A stretch of DNA of 31,602 nt from E44-bin46 sp964354655 (GCA_964354655.1 CAYHAL010000013.1:1-31602), one strand, 5' to 3'; numbered from the stretch's first letter, positions 14,308-23,899 are shown. The notes: generated by a model from the sequence alone, not told the origin. Numbers and translations: made by a program.

Positions 14308-15108
14308 ATGAAAGTACCAAAGATAGCTGGCGTTTTGGCACTTGTTGTTGGTTTGGTCTTAGGTCTAGCATCAACGGCGCTGGCGGCTCCTCCCAATTGG
14401 GCGCCGCCTCAGGTGGGCAATATGCTACCTGCGTTGTTGATGGGCGAAGTAATTGATACAAGTCAACAAATCTTTGTCATTCAGTCGGGGTGGTGGGAGG
14501 TTACGGTATCGGTTGACGGCGAAACTCAGTACTATAAAGCGGCAGTCCCGGTGAAGGCTGTCCCTCTAGCCAAACAACTGATGGAATTAGGGCAGGAGAG
14601 CCAAGAAAGGCCAGGGCTTCGGGGGTGGCTTCATTCCATTGTCGGAAAGGCTGGCTCATTGTTTAGAGCGGTGGTGCCTTGGGGTGCTCGTGGCTTAGTC
14701 AAACACCAACCGGGGCCCGGAGAGCAAGGTCAGGGGACGCCGGGGCTGGGGAGATGGCTTCGTCCCTTCGGTGAAGAGGCTACTTTTGATGATATTACCG
14801 TTGGTTCTTATGTAGTGGTGCGGGCGGTACCGGGGGAAGATAACCCGTTGGCTAAGCTGGTCATTATTGTTGAGCCAACTGGCTATGGACGCGTCGTGGG
14901 TACAATTACCGATATTTCCTCAGCCGATAAAACTATCACCATAGCCCCGGATGGTGGTGGCGATGAGATTGTTTTAAGTTACGACGAGGGAACTTACTTT
15001 ATTCTGCGTGGCATTGCCGGGCTTGAGGAGGAACAAAGGTTACGCGTCATTTATGATACAGAGGATATGATAGCTAAGGTAGTGTTCGCACCGGTAGAGG
15101 CTGAATGA
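14308..15108 (+). CDS. Exported hypothetical protein with DUF5666-like beta domain
   Basis: A 266-residue secreted protein. A signal peptide with cleavage expected after ALA (residue 26) is followed by a short Pro-rich stretch and a beta-rich unit (LMGEVIDTSQQIFVIQSGWWEVTVSV). A basic, Pro/Gly-rich middle (about 95-150) comes next, then a second beta-rich unit at about 155-262 (FDDITVGSYVVVRAV, GRVVGTITDISSADKTITIA, RLRVIYDTEDMIAKVVF). The pattern of V-x-G-x-I/V strands followed by D-x-I/V-x-G resembles DUF5666 and other OB-like domains. It is the last gene of the sigma-factor operon, before a terminator. No enzymatic motif is seen, so the function is unknown. Confidence 0.75.
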   Translation: MKVPKIAGVLALVVGLVLGLASTALAAPPNWAPPQVGNMLPALLMGEVIDTSQQIFVIQSGWWEVTVSVDGETQYYKAAVPVKAVPLAKQLMELGQESQERPGLRGWLHSIVGKAGSLFRAVVPWGARGLVKHQPGPGEQGQGTPGLGRWLRPFGEEATFDDITVGSYVVVRAVPGEDNPLAKLVIIVEPTGYGRVVGTITDISSADKTITIAPDGGGDEIVLSYDEGTYFILRGIAGLEEEQRLRVIYDTEDMIAKVVFAPVEAE

Positions 15109-15138
15109 CCCATCCAGTAAAGAGGGCAAGTACTCAGT

Positions 15139-15174
15139 AGAGGGAACCTTGGTAACAGGTTCCCTCTTGGTTTT
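15139..15174 (+). terminator. Intrinsic terminator of the sigma-factor operon
   Basis: AGAGGGAACC (15139-15148) pairs perfectly with GGTTCCCTCT (15158-15167) across a 9-base loop and is followed by TGGTTTTG. It starts 31 bases after the last stop codon of the forward operon. An outer pair of arms, AGGGCAA (15123-15129) and TTGCCCT (15173-15179), could extend the structure. Confidence 0.75.
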
Positions 15175-15218
15175 GCCCTAACGGGGGCAGAAAAAGGATA
15201 ATAGTTAGAAGCCAAATT

Positions 15219-15988
15219 CTACTGCTCATTTTGCCATAGGGTTGGCTGAGGTTTTCCCTTATTATAGGGTAGGTTGAGGTGTTGGTAAGCCAGCGGGGTG
15301 GCTAATCGCCCACGAGGGGTTCGCTCAAGGAAGCCCAATTGCAAAAGGTAGGGCTCGTAGACCTCCATAATAGTATCGGCTTCCTCGCTGATTGAGGCAG
15401 CAATAGTATCCAGTCCCACCGGACCACCGTTAAACTTGTCAATGATGGTATGTAGCAACTTAAGGTCTATCTCATCCAAGCCGATGGGGTCGATTTCAAG
15501 CTTGTTTAGTGCCTCAATTGCCACTGATTGGGTGACTATACTATTTGCCATCACCTGGGCATAGTCTCTGACTCGTTTGAGCAGTCGGTTAGCCACGCGG
15601 GGTGTGCCTCTAGCCCGGCAGGCTATTTCCTGTAACCCCTTGGTTTCAGCTTCTACCTGAAGAATGCGTGCCGAGCGTTTAAGGATGGTTTCAATAGATG
15701 GCTGGTCGTAGAAATCGAGGCGGTAGACAGCGCCAAATCGGTTTCGGAGGGGTGGGCTAAGCANNNNNNNNNNNNNNNNNNNNNNNNNNNNNNNNNNNNN
15801 NNNNNNNNNNNNNNNNNNNNNNNNNNNNNNNNNNNNNNNNNNNNNNNNNNNNNNNNNNNNNNNATGGCTATATTCAAATTGTCCTTGATTCTGGCTTGCC
15901 CAACGAATTCATTAAGGCGCCGGGGTCGAAGGCTGGTATCAAGCGATATGTCATCAGCACTGCGTTTACCTGATATAATGCGTTCTAT
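15219..15988 (-). CDS. ruvB: Holliday junction branch-migration ATPase RuvB (interrupted by assembly gap)
   Basis: RuvB is the hexameric motor that drives branch migration with RuvA. The N-terminal piece (15988-15864) reads IERIISGKRSADDISLDTSL then RPRRLNEFVGQARIKDNLNIA, typical RuvB. The C-terminal piece (15763-15219) starts at LSPPLRNRFGAVYRLDFYDQ, with the arginine finger in RNRFG, and continues through RGTPRVANRLLKRVRDYAQV to TPRGRLATPLAYQHL. The Walker A, Walker B and sensor I motifs fall in the gap. Compared with Thermus RuvB, about 120 residues are missing, so the real gap should be near 370 bases. No ATG, GTG or TTG exists between the in-frame TAA at 16006-16004 and the conserved start. 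An ATA at 15988 sits 7 bases after GGGGGTGA and is the likely start. Confidence 0.9.
15764..15863. other. Assembly gap of exactly 100 N inside ruvB
   Basis: A placeholder gap that removes the middle of ruvB. Alignment to known RuvB proteins predicts roughly 370 missing bases and not 100, so coordinates downstream of it are shifted relative to the real chromosome. Confidence 0.97.
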
Positions 15989-15991
15989 TTT

Positions 15992-16006
15992 AACCTCACC
16001 CCCTTA
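15992..16006 (-). repeat. 15-base repeat copy containing the ruvB ribosome-binding site
   Basis: AACCTCACCCCCTTA on the plus strand, identical to 31579-31593. On the reverse strand it reads TAAGGGGGTGAGGTT and provides both the in-frame stop and the Shine-Dalgarno sequence of ruvB. Two copies in 31.6 kb is little evidence alone, but the C-rich CCTCACCCCC word recurs as a dispersed element in many genomes. Confidence 0.45.
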
Positions 16007-16060
16007 GTAAACGACCTTATTATATCACATCTTGGCTCAGGTCAGCTCTTTGCTGGGATA

Positions 16061-16093
16061 AAATAGAGCCGCCCTAATCTGATTAGGGCGGCT
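16061..16093 (-). terminator. Intrinsic terminator of rpoBC
   Basis: AGCCGCCCTAAT (16067-16078) and ATTAGGGCGGCT (16082-16093) form a perfect 12-base stem with a tight loop. On the reverse strand it is followed by CTATTTTATC, so it should terminate transcripts leaving rpoC, whose stop is 30 bases upstream. This would separate rpoBC from ruvB, although ruvB is on the same strand. Confidence 0.85.
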
Positions 16094-16123
16094 GACTATT
16101 ATTAGGTAGCGTTGCCGGAAGAC

Positions 16124-19100
16124 CTAGATAGTTAGCTTCTCTTCATCTTCCTCGCCGGCTTCCAACTCCGGCACTTCCTGATAAGTTGGGTAGCGGGCTG
16201 GAATCAGCTTACCAATAATTACATTTTCCTTAAGCCCAACCAGCCGATCTATCTTGCCACAGATAGCGGCTTCAGTAAGCACTCTGGTGGTTTCTTGGAA
16301 GGAGGCGGCGGCTAGCCAGCTATCGGTGCTCAGTGAGGCTCGGGTTATACCCAGTAATACAATATGAGCCGTAGCTGGCTCACCCCCCTCAGCCAGTACC
16401 TTAGCGTTAATGTCTTCATAGCGGAACCGGTCTATTAGTTCCCCAGGCACTAGCTCGGTATCACCTGAGGAATCAATACAGACCTTGGTCAGCATCTGAT
16501 GGGCGATAGTTTCAATATGCTTATCGTTTATGTTCACCCCCTGGGAGCGGTAAACCTTTTGCACCTCGTCAACTAAGTATCGCTGGACTGCCTCCTTACC
16601 CAGGATGTGAAGTATATCCTGCGGGTTGATGGAGCCATCGGTAAGTTGTTGCCCTGCCTTTATTATGTCCCCATCTTGAACCCGAATATGAGTGGCAGCC
16701 GGAACCGTATACTCCCGCACCTCTTCCTCCTCGTATTTGATGGACAATTGTCCATCTTCAATAACTACCTCACCGGTGACACGAGCTAGGATAGGTTGAA
16801 TTTCAGTAGTTAGGGCTAGCGACTGGGGTGTAGCTTCAGCCTCAGGTGGAGAGGCTAGTACTGCCCCTATATCTACCCACTGACCATTGTCCACCATAAC
16901 TTGCCAGCCCGGGGGCAGTGAATATTCATCACGGAATACCTCAGAGCTGGTAATCTTAATCCGTTTCCCCTCCTCATCATCAATTACCTCAGCCACTCCA
17001 TCTATTTCTGAGATGATGGCTTGAACCCTGGGTGGTCTTGCCTCAAAGAGTTCTTCTACCCTGGGTAGACCGCTGGTAATATCAAGTCCGACTACGCCGC
17101 CGGTGTGGAAGGTGCGTAGGGTTAGCTGGGTACCTGGCTCGCCGATGCTCTGAGCGGCAATTATGCCTACCGCTGTGTTGAGCTCGACTAGGTGACCACG
17201 AGCTAGGTCTCTGCCGTAGCACCGCTGGCAGGCACCCTGCCTAGATTGGCAGGTAAGGGGTGACCTGACATGAACCTTGGTTATCCCGGCAGCAATAATC
17301 TTATTTGCTTTCTCCTCGTCAATTTCCTCATTGTGGTTAACAATGGTTTCTCCAGTGTTGGGGTCAACCACTTTACTAGCTGCCAATCGACCGATTATTC
17401 GCTCGGCAAGTGACGGTAGTAGCTCCCTTTCTTCTGGTTCAGATATCCATATACCTTCTGTAATACCACAGTCTTCCTGGCGGGTAATAACATCTTGGGC
17501 GACATCAATGAGGCGTCTAGTGAGGTAGCCACTCTCCGACGTCCTCAAAGCGGTATCGGCTAGTCCTTTACGGGCACCATGGGTGGAGATAAAGTATTCC
17601 AGAACACTCAGCCCTTCACGAAGGCTTGACTTGATAGGAAAGTCAATTATCTTCCCTGAAGGGTTAGTCATTAAGCCCCGCATACCAGCTAGCTGCCTAA
17701 TCTGGGAAATGTTACCCTTTGCCCCTGAGGTTGCCATCATGTAAATATCACCATAGCGGTCAAGGGTCTCAGAAATGGTGTCGGTAATCTTGTCGGTAGT
17801 CTGAGTCCATACCCCTACCACACCGCTATACCTTTCGTCCTCGGTGATTAATCCGCGGTGATATTGGTTTTCAATAATGGTTGCCCTTTCCTCCGCCTCT
17901 TCTAATAGCTTGGGTTTGCTCTGGGGGACCTCAATGTCGCTCATAGCAATGGTCGCCCCTGATTTAGTGGCATAATGGAAGCCAAGTTGTTTGAGGTTGT
18001 CCAGTAATACCCCCATATCTTCATTGCTCAGTAGCTTATTGCAACTGGTTACTATTTGCTTTAGGATTGACTTATCAATTATTTTGTTGTGGAAGTCTAG
18101 CTCCGGGGGTAAGACTTCGTTAAAGATGATGCGACCAGCACTAGTTTTAATCCGCTCACCTGTTTTCTGGTCCCTGACCTCAATCTCGGCTCTAAGGTCG
18201 ATAGCGCCAACTTCGTAGGCAAGCCTCGCCTTTTCGAAACTGCTAAAGATTGTGCCCTCCCCCTTGGCTTTGGGTCTAATGGTGGTTAGGTAGTAGCAAC
18301 CGAGAACCATATCTAGGGTTGGGGTTACTATTGGCTCACCACAGCTTGGTAGCAGCATATTGTGGATGCTGAGCATCATCTCTCTTGCCTCTTTGACGGC
18401 AGCTTTAGACAAGGGGATATGGACTGCCATCTGGTCACCATCAAAATCAGCATTAAACGCAGCACAGACTAAGGGATGGAGCTGGATAGCACTACCATCA
18501 ATGAGCACTGGTTCGAAAGCCTGGATGCTAAGTCGGTGCAGGGTAGGGGCTCGGTTAAGTAATACCGGCCGTTCTTTGACCACTTCCTCTAGTATGTCGT
18601 ATACCTCAGGCTTGGCTCTGGCTACTAGCCGTCGGGCAGCCTTTTCGCTGTAGGCAAGCCCTTGCTCGATTAATTGGCGCACAATAAATGGTTTAAATAA
18701 CTCCAGGGCCATCCGTCTGGGTAAACCACATTGGTGAAGCTTGAGTTCTGGACCAACAACGATAACCGAGCGTCCACTATAGTCAACTCGCTTGCCAAGT
18801 AGATTCTGGCGAAAGCGTCCTTGCTTACCCCGGAGCATGTCTGAGAGTGACTTTAATCGGTGATTACCGCTGGTGGCGACAGCTCTTCCCCTCTTTTCGT
18901 TATCAACCAGGGAATCGACTGCTTCTTGAAGCATCCGCTTCTCGTTGCGGATAATAACTTCTGGGGCTCCAATTTCCAGTAAGTGGCGTAATCGGTTATT
19001 ACGGTTAATGACTCGGCGATATAGGTCATTAAGGTCACTGGTGGCAAATCTGCCGCCGTCTAGCTGAACCATAGGTCTTAGGTCAGGGGGTAAAACCGGC

Positions 19101-19993
19101 AGCACAGTTAAAATCATCCACTCCGGTTTATTTCCACTGCGGTGAAACACCTCTACTATTTGCAGTTGCTTACTTGCCTTCTTGCGGCGTTGACCCGAAG
19201 TGACACGGATTTCTTGGATTAGTGAGTTACGCATTTCATCAAGGTTAATACCCTTGAGGATTTGGAGGATAGCCTCAGCCCCCATCCCAGCCTCAAAAAC
19301 CTCGCCGAATTTCTGTTTTAGCTCCTGATAGCGATTCTCAGTGAGTAGTCCACATTGGCGGAGGTCTTTCAACTCCTCTATATTGTTAGCCAGTTGCTCT
19401 TCAAGTTGTGCCTTTTCCTCAGCCCAGTTTCTCCGGAGCTGGTTTATTTTCTCTACCGTTGCTTCTTTCTGCTCTAACTCGGCAATTTTGGCTTCCACCA
19501 GGCCTTGGCGTTCAGCTATCTCTTGTGAGTTCTTCTCCTCAAGTCGTTTAATTGCTTCCCGGCGTGCCTTCTCGTCTATTGAGGTGGTGATATAGTGGGA
19601 GAAATATAGGACACGTTCCAGGCTCCGTGGTGACAAGTCAAGCAGTAATCCGATTCGGCTGGGTACCCCCCGAGCAAACCAAATATGAGCCACCGGGCAT
19701 GCCAGTTCAATATGCCCCATCCGTTCCCGACGAACTTTAGCCCGAGCTACCTCTACGCCACACTTATCGCAAATAACCCCCTTATAGCGTATCTTTTTAT
19801 ACTTACCACAAAAGCATTCGTAGTCTTTAGTCGGGCCAAAGATCCGCTCACAGAAAAGCCCATCCCTTTCTGGCTTCAGGGTGCGGTAATTAATGGTCTC
19901 TGGTTTGGTTACCTCGCCATAGGACCAGCTCCTAATCTGCTCCGGCGAAGCTAGGGAAATACGAACCGCATCAAAATCGTTAACTTCAAGCAT
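16124..19993 (-). CDS. rpoC: DNA-directed RNA polymerase subunit beta'
   Basis: The catalytic beta' subunit, 1289 residues. The N-terminal zinc site uses Cys60, Cys62, Cys75 and Cys78 (CFCGKYKKIRYKGVICDKC). The Mg-binding NADFDGDQMAVH begins at residue 514. GKRVDYSGRSVIVVGPEL lies before it, and the second zinc site is at SRQGACQRCYGRDLA. The bridge and trigger helix region (MATSGAKGNISQIRQLAGMRG, then GEPGTQLTLRTFHTGG) is intact, and the C-terminus has the STDSWLAAASFQETTRVL assembly segment. A coiled coil at about residues 140-215 is the expected N-terminal helical insert. It is a compact version without the large lineage inserts of Proteobacteria. It starts 8 bases inside the rpoB end, with AGAGGTG as its ribosome-binding site. 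Confidence 0.98.
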   Translation of the reverse strand: MLEVNDFDAVRISLASPEQIRSWSYGEVTKPETINYRTLKPERDGLFCERIFGPTKDYECFCGKYKKIRYKGVICDKCGVEVARAKVRRERMGHIELACPVAHIWFARGVPSRIGLLLDLSPRSLERVLYFSHYITTSIDEKARREAIKRLEEKNSQEIAERQGLVEAKIAELEQKEATVEKINQLRRNWAEEKAQLEEQLANNIEELKDLRQCGLLTENRYQELKQKFGEVFEAGMGAEAILQILKGINLDEMRNSLIQEIRVTSGQRRKKASKQLQIVEVFHRSGNKPEWMILTVLPVLPPDLRPMVQLDGGRFATSDLNDLYRRVINRNNRLRHLLEIGAPEVIIRNEKRMLQEAVDSLVDNEKRGRAVATSGNHRLKSLSDMLRGKQGRFRQNLLGKRVDYSGRSVIVVGPELKLHQCGLPRRMALELFKPFIVRQLIEQGLAYSEKAARRLVARAKPEVYDILEEVVKERPVLLNRAPTLHRLSIQAFEPVLIDGSAIQLHPLVCAAFNADFDGDQMAVHIPLSKAAVKEAREMMLSIHNMLLPSCGEPIVTPTLDMVLGCYYLTTIRPKAKGEGTIFSSFEKARLAYEVGAIDLRAEIEVRDQKTGERIKTSAGRIIFNEVLPPELDFHNKIIDKSILKQIVTSCNKLLSNEDMGVLLDNLKQLGFHYATKSGATIAMSDIEVPQSKPKLLEEAEERATIIENQYHRGLITEDERYSGVVGVWTQTTDKITDTISETLDRYGDIYMMATSGAKGNISQIRQLAGMRGLMTNPSGKIIDFPIKSSLREGLSVLEYFISTHGARKGLADTALRTSESGYLTRRLIDVAQDVITRQEDCGITEGIWISEPEERELLPSLAERIIGRLAASKVVDPNTGETIVNHNEEIDEEKANKIIAAGITKVHVRSPLTCQSRQGACQRCYGRDLARGHLVELNTAVGIIAAQSIGEPGTQLTLRTFHTGGVVGLDITSGLPRVEELFEARPPRVQAIISEIDGVAEVIDDEEGKRIKITSSEVFRDEYSLPPGWQVMVDNGQWVDIGAVLASPPEAEATPQSLALTTEIQPILARVTGEVVIEDGQLSIKYEEEEVREYTVPAATHIRVQDGDIIKAGQQLTDGSINPQDILHILGKEAVQRYLVDEVQKVYRSQGVNINDKHIETIAHQMLTKVCIDSSGDTELVPGELIDRFRYEDINAKVLAEGGEPATAHIVLLGITRASLSTDSWLAAASFQETTRVLTEAAICGKIDRLVGLKENVIIGKLIPARYPTYQEVPELEAGEEDEEKLTI

Positions 19994-22900
19994 TATCTTC
20001 TTTCACCTCTTTCCAAATTGGGTCGTCAGCAACTTTAAGTTCTGCCTCCAGTTGAGGGGCTTCCTTAGTTTCCTCGGTCAGGGCTGGCTTTTCCTCTTCC
20101 TCACTAATCACTTCAACGGCAAGCCCTAAACTGCGCAGTTCCATAATCAGGACCTTAAATGATTCAGGCACTCCAGGCTGGAGAATATCTTCATTCTTGA
20201 CTATAGCCTCATAGGTTTTGGCTCGACCGGTCACGTCGTCTGACTTAATGGTCAGAATTTCTTGAAGGTTGTGGGCAGCGCCATAGGCTTCTAACGCCCA
20301 TACCTCCATTTCACCAAAACGTTGCCCACCGAACTGAGCCTTACCTCCCAGGGGTTGTTGGCTAATCAAGGAGTAGGGACCGGTTGAGCGGGCATGAACC
20401 TTATCCTCAACCAGGTGGTTTAACTTCATTATGTAGATGTTACCCACGGTTACTGGCTGGTCAAATGGCTCACCAGTGCGCCCATCGCGGAGCACAACCT
20501 TACCCACAGTAGGTGGGGGAAGTTTCCTCTCAGTGTTTACCTTCTGCACCGCCTGCGCTAGCTCGTGTTGATTGAGGTCTCGACTGGCTATGCCTAGGTC
20601 TTCAAGCCATAAGCGGAGACAAACCTCCTTGGCTTGCCCGGGGTAGGCATCGCTGAATACCTTGTCTCCATCATAGCCCTGGCTGGTAACCCATGCCTTA
20701 GCTGCCTCCAATTGTACAGTTTGGTTTTCATGAATTGGGTCAAGGCTAACCGCCCCGGCTTTTTGAACTAGCCAAGCCCTGGCTAGAGCATCCTCAATGG
20801 TAATATCATCGGCACCATCAAAGACTGGAGACAGCACCTTGATGCCCAGGCTCTGGGCAGCCCAACCGAGATGGGTTTCTAGAACTTGACCAATATTCAT
20901 CCGTGATGGGACACCTATGGGATTGAGGATAATATCTACTGGGATGCCATCGGGTAGGAAGGGCATATCCTCAGCCGGGGCGATAAGGGAGATGACCCCT
21001 TTATTGCCATGCCGCCCGGCTAGCTTGTCCCCGACCGAAACCTTTCGCTCCTGGGCAACCCAGACCCGCACCCATTGATTAACCCCTGCCGGTAGGTCAT
21101 CTCCTTTATCGGTAGAGAAGATCTTCACGTTAATCACCTTACCCCACTCACCGTGAGGCATCCGCAGCGAGGTATCCTTCACCTCTCGGGCCTTCTCGCC
21201 AAAGATAGCCCGTAAAAGCTTCTCCTCGGCGGATAGCTCGGTTTCTCCCTTTGGGGTGATTTTACCTACCAAAATATCACCCGGGCCAACTTCAGCACCA
21301 ATTCGGATAATGCCGTTTTCATCAAGCTCGCGGAGGCTTTCCTCACCCACATTAGGTATGTCTCTAGTGATTTCCTCGGGTCCCAACTTGGTGTCCCGGG
21401 CTTCTAACTCATGCTTTGAAATGTGAATGGAGGTAAACTTATCCTGCTCAACTAGGCGATTACTAATAATGATAGCGTCTTCAAAGTTATACCCTTCCCA
21501 GCTCATGAAAGCACACACCACATTCTGGCCTAGAGCTAGCTCCCCCTGTTCAGTAGCCGAGCTATCAGCCAAAATTTGCCCCGCCTCTACTCGATCACCC
21601 TTATCTACTACCGAGCGCTGGTTAATGCAGGTCCCTTGATTAGTGCGAACAAATTTCATTAGCTCATATTTGTCCTCACCACCATCTCTTGCCACTACAA
21701 TCTGATATTTATCATTACCTTGCTCATCCTTGAAGCCAGCAGCCGAGGTCACCATTCCAGCGTTTTGGGCTAAGAGCACCTGCCCACTGTACTTGGCAGC
21801 TTCAGCCTCCATTCCGGTAGCTATCAAAGGCGCCTCAGGGCGAATTAAGGGCACTGCTTGCCGCTGCATATTAGAGCCCATCAGGGCACGATTAGCATCG
21901 TTATGTTCTAGGAAAGGTATTAAGGCGGTGGCAACACTGACTATCTGCTTGGGTGATACATCCATAAACTCAACCTCTTCAGGTTTCACCAATAGGTAAC
22001 GTTCAGCCAGTCTTGCCTCAATCCTCTCGCCAAGGAATTGGTTATTTTTATCAAGCGGGGCGTTTGCCTGAGCCACGGTATATTTGTCTTCTTGGTCAGC
22101 AGTTAGGGAGACAATCTCATCAGAGACAAAGGGCACCACCTTTATGGTTCTAGGTGACAGGTGAGACAGCTGGGTGGCAAGACGGGGTGTAATAGTAACC
22201 CCGGCCTTGGCTATGGTTTTACCCTCATCTAATACTGCCGCTCTGGTTGTCTTCCCCACCAGCTCGTCATAGCTATTATTTACCTCGGCTATGACCCTCC
22301 GGTACGGGGTCTCAATGAAACCATACTGGTTCACCCGGCTATAGGTAGCTAGAGAGCCGATGAGACCGATATTAGGTCCCTCTGGGGTCTCAATAGGGCA
22401 GATTCTACCATAGTGGGAAAAGTGGACATCGCGAACCTCAAAGCCGGCGCGTTCCCGAGATAGCCCACCTGGTCCCATGGCTGATAACCGTCGCTTATGA
22501 GTTAGCTCAGCCAGTGGGTTAGTTTGGTCCATAAATTGCGATAGCTGGGAGCTGCCGAAGAACTCTCTGATAGCTGCCAGTATGGGGCGAATGTTGACCA
22601 GAGCGCTGGGAGTGACTGCCTCGGTGCTGATGATGCTCATACGCTCCCTAACTACTCGCTCCAAGCGCAGTAAACCGATGCGAAACTGGTTTTGAATTAG
22701 CTCACCAACAGTGGACACCCGCCGATTCCCTAGGTGGTCAATATCGTCAGGGGTATCACTACCATTATTAACCATAATAATGTGCCTGACTATCCCTACA
22801 ATATCTTCATCATCCAGGACTCGCTTTTTCTTTGAACCATCAAGCCCCAATCGCATATTAAGCTTGTGGCGACCTACATCTCCTAGGTCGTAGCGTTGAG

Positions 22901-23720
22901 GGTCAAAAAATAGGTTCTTTATTAGTTTGTTGGCATTTTCAATAGTCAGGGGGTCTCCAGGGCGCAATCTTTTGTAAATATCGAGCAGAGCGTCGGTCTT
23001 ATTCCTAATCAAAGGGTCACGCCCCATAGTTGACTTAATAAATTGGTGTTCTAGGGAGCTGTCCTCTTGGACAAATAGGTTGAGTAATTCCTCATCACTG
23101 CTATGGCCGATGGCACGCATAAGTGTCGTAATAGGGATCTTTCGTTTACCGTCTATCTTGGTTGAGATTACATTCCGGTTGCTGGTCTCAAACTCAAGCC
23201 AAGCCCCGCGGGTAGGAATTAGCTTAGCGTGGCACAATGAGCGACCACTAGTAGCATCCTCTTCAGCCGTGAAATAGACGCCAGGGGAACGGAGTAACTG
23301 GCTTACCACCACCCGTTCCGCCCCGCTGGTAATAAAGGTGCCTTTAGCTGTCATCAGGGGGATATTGCCGAGAAAGAGGTCTTGCTCTTTGATTTCCCCG
23401 GTTGTTTTAACCAGCAGTTTGGCTTTGACATAAATCGGGGCGGAGTAGGTCAAGTCGCGGTGGCGGCACTCTTGCTCCGAGTAGCGGGGGGCGCGGAACT
23501 CATAGTCTTCAAAGCTAAGCTCCAGCCTGTTCTCGGTGAAGTCCCTGATGGGGGATATCCCCTCAAGTAGCTGCTTTAGCCCCTTTTCTTGAAAACAGCG
23601 GAATGATTCTAATTGAATCTCAATCAGGTTGGGTACATCTAGTATCTGGGGTAGCTTGGCATAAGATTTTCTAGGGACAAGGATCATTCTTTTTTCAGTT
23701 TGTGGTAATGTAAAAACCAT
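19986..23720 (-). CDS. rpoB: DNA-directed RNA polymerase subunit beta
   Basis: The beta subunit, 1244 residues, pairing with RpoC for RNA synthesis. Landmarks: LDVPNLIEIQLESFRCFQ at the N-terminus, the rifampicin pocket FGSSQLSQFMDQTNPLAELT followed by HKRRLSAMGPGGLSRERAGF, GRICPIETPEGPNIGLIGSL, GQNVVCAFMSWEGYNFEDAI, KVSVGDKLAGRHGNKGVIS and GGKAQFGGQRFGEMEVWALE. The positions equivalent to E. coli Asp516, His526 and Ser531 are the sensitive forms (D, H, S), and E. coli Leu533 is replaced by Met. The start at 23720 has GAGGAG 11 bases upstream. An internal ATG 11 codons later is possible. The gene is not preceded by rplJ and rplL as in many bacteria, but by its own promoter region. Confidence 0.98.
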   Translation of the reverse strand: MVFTLPQTEKRMILVPRKSYAKLPQILDVPNLIEIQLESFRCFQEKGLKQLLEGISPIRDFTENRLELSFEDYEFRAPRYSEQECRHRDLTYSAPIYVKAKLLVKTTGEIKEQDLFLGNIPLMTAKGTFITSGAERVVVSQLLRSPGVYFTAEEDATSGRSLCHAKLIPTRGAWLEFETSNRNVISTKIDGKRKIPITTLMRAIGHSSDEELLNLFVQEDSSLEHQFIKSTMGRDPLIRNKTDALLDIYKRLRPGDPLTIENANKLIKNLFFDPQRYDLGDVGRHKLNMRLGLDGSKKKRVLDDEDIVGIVRHIIMVNNGSDTPDDIDHLGNRRVSTVGELIQNQFRIGLLRLERVVRERMSIISTEAVTPSALVNIRPILAAIREFFGSSQLSQFMDQTNPLAELTHKRRLSAMGPGGLSRERAGFEVRDVHFSHYGRICPIETPEGPNIGLIGSLATYSRVNQYGFIETPYRRVIAEVNNSYDELVGKTTRAAVLDEGKTIAKAGVTITPRLATQLSHLSPRTIKVVPFVSDEIVSLTADQEDKYTVAQANAPLDKNNQFLGERIEARLAERYLLVKPEEVEFMDVSPKQIVSVATALIPFLEHNDANRALMGSNMQRQAVPLIRPEAPLIATGMEAEAAKYSGQVLLAQNAGMVTSAAGFKDEQGNDKYQIVVARDGGEDKYELMKFVRTNQGTCINQRSVVDKGDRVEAGQILADSSATEQGELALGQNVVCAFMSWEGYNFEDAIIISNRLVEQDKFTSIHISKHELEARDTKLGPEEITRDIPNVGEESLRELDENGIIRIGAEVGPGDILVGKITPKGETELSAEEKLLRAIFGEKAREVKDTSLRMPHGEWGKVINVKIFSTDKGDDLPAGVNQWVRVWVAQERKVSVGDKLAGRHGNKGVISLIAPAEDMPFLPDGIPVDIILNPIGVPSRMNIGQVLETHLGWAAQSLGIKVLSPVFDGADDITIEDALARAWLVQKAGAVSLDPIHENQTVQLEAAKAWVTSQGYDGDKVFSDAYPGQAKEVCLRLWLEDLGIASRDLNQHELAQAVQKVNTERKLPPPTVGKVVLRDGRTGEPFDQPVTVGNIYIMKLNHLVEDKVHARSTGPYSLISQQPLGGKAQFGGQRFGEMEVWALEAYGAAHNLQEILTIKSDDVTGRAKTYEAIVKNEDILQPGVPESFKVLIMELRSLGLAVEVISEEEEKPALTEETKEAPQLEAELKVADDPIWKEVKEDNA

Positions 23721-23850
23721 TTCTAGTTCTACTCCTCAAACAAAAAATACAGCAATTCTTCGCCTTACTTCAGTGCTACATCAAGCAAAACCTGTGGCTA
23801 ATAATGGGAGTATAATAAGTGAGAATTGGGAGGCATAATAACAAACTTAT

Positions 23851-23879
23851 AATATACCACTATTCTAAATATTTGTCAA
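23851..23879 (-). promoter_or_regulatory. Proximal rpoBC promoter
   Basis: On the reverse strand, TTGACA (23879-23874), a 17-base spacer and TATATT (23856-23851) give a near-perfect housekeeping promoter. Transcription would begin about 120 bases before rpoB, leaving an untranslated leader in which I see no riboswitch or protein-binding hairpin I can name. Confidence 0.8.
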
Positions 23880-23899
23880 GAGATTTTTTATAAATTTTT

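Noticed and set aside
22420..22560. Rifampicin-resistance substitutions in RpoB
   Set aside because: The main resistance positions have the sensitive residues. The Leu533-to-Met difference is conservative and common among species.
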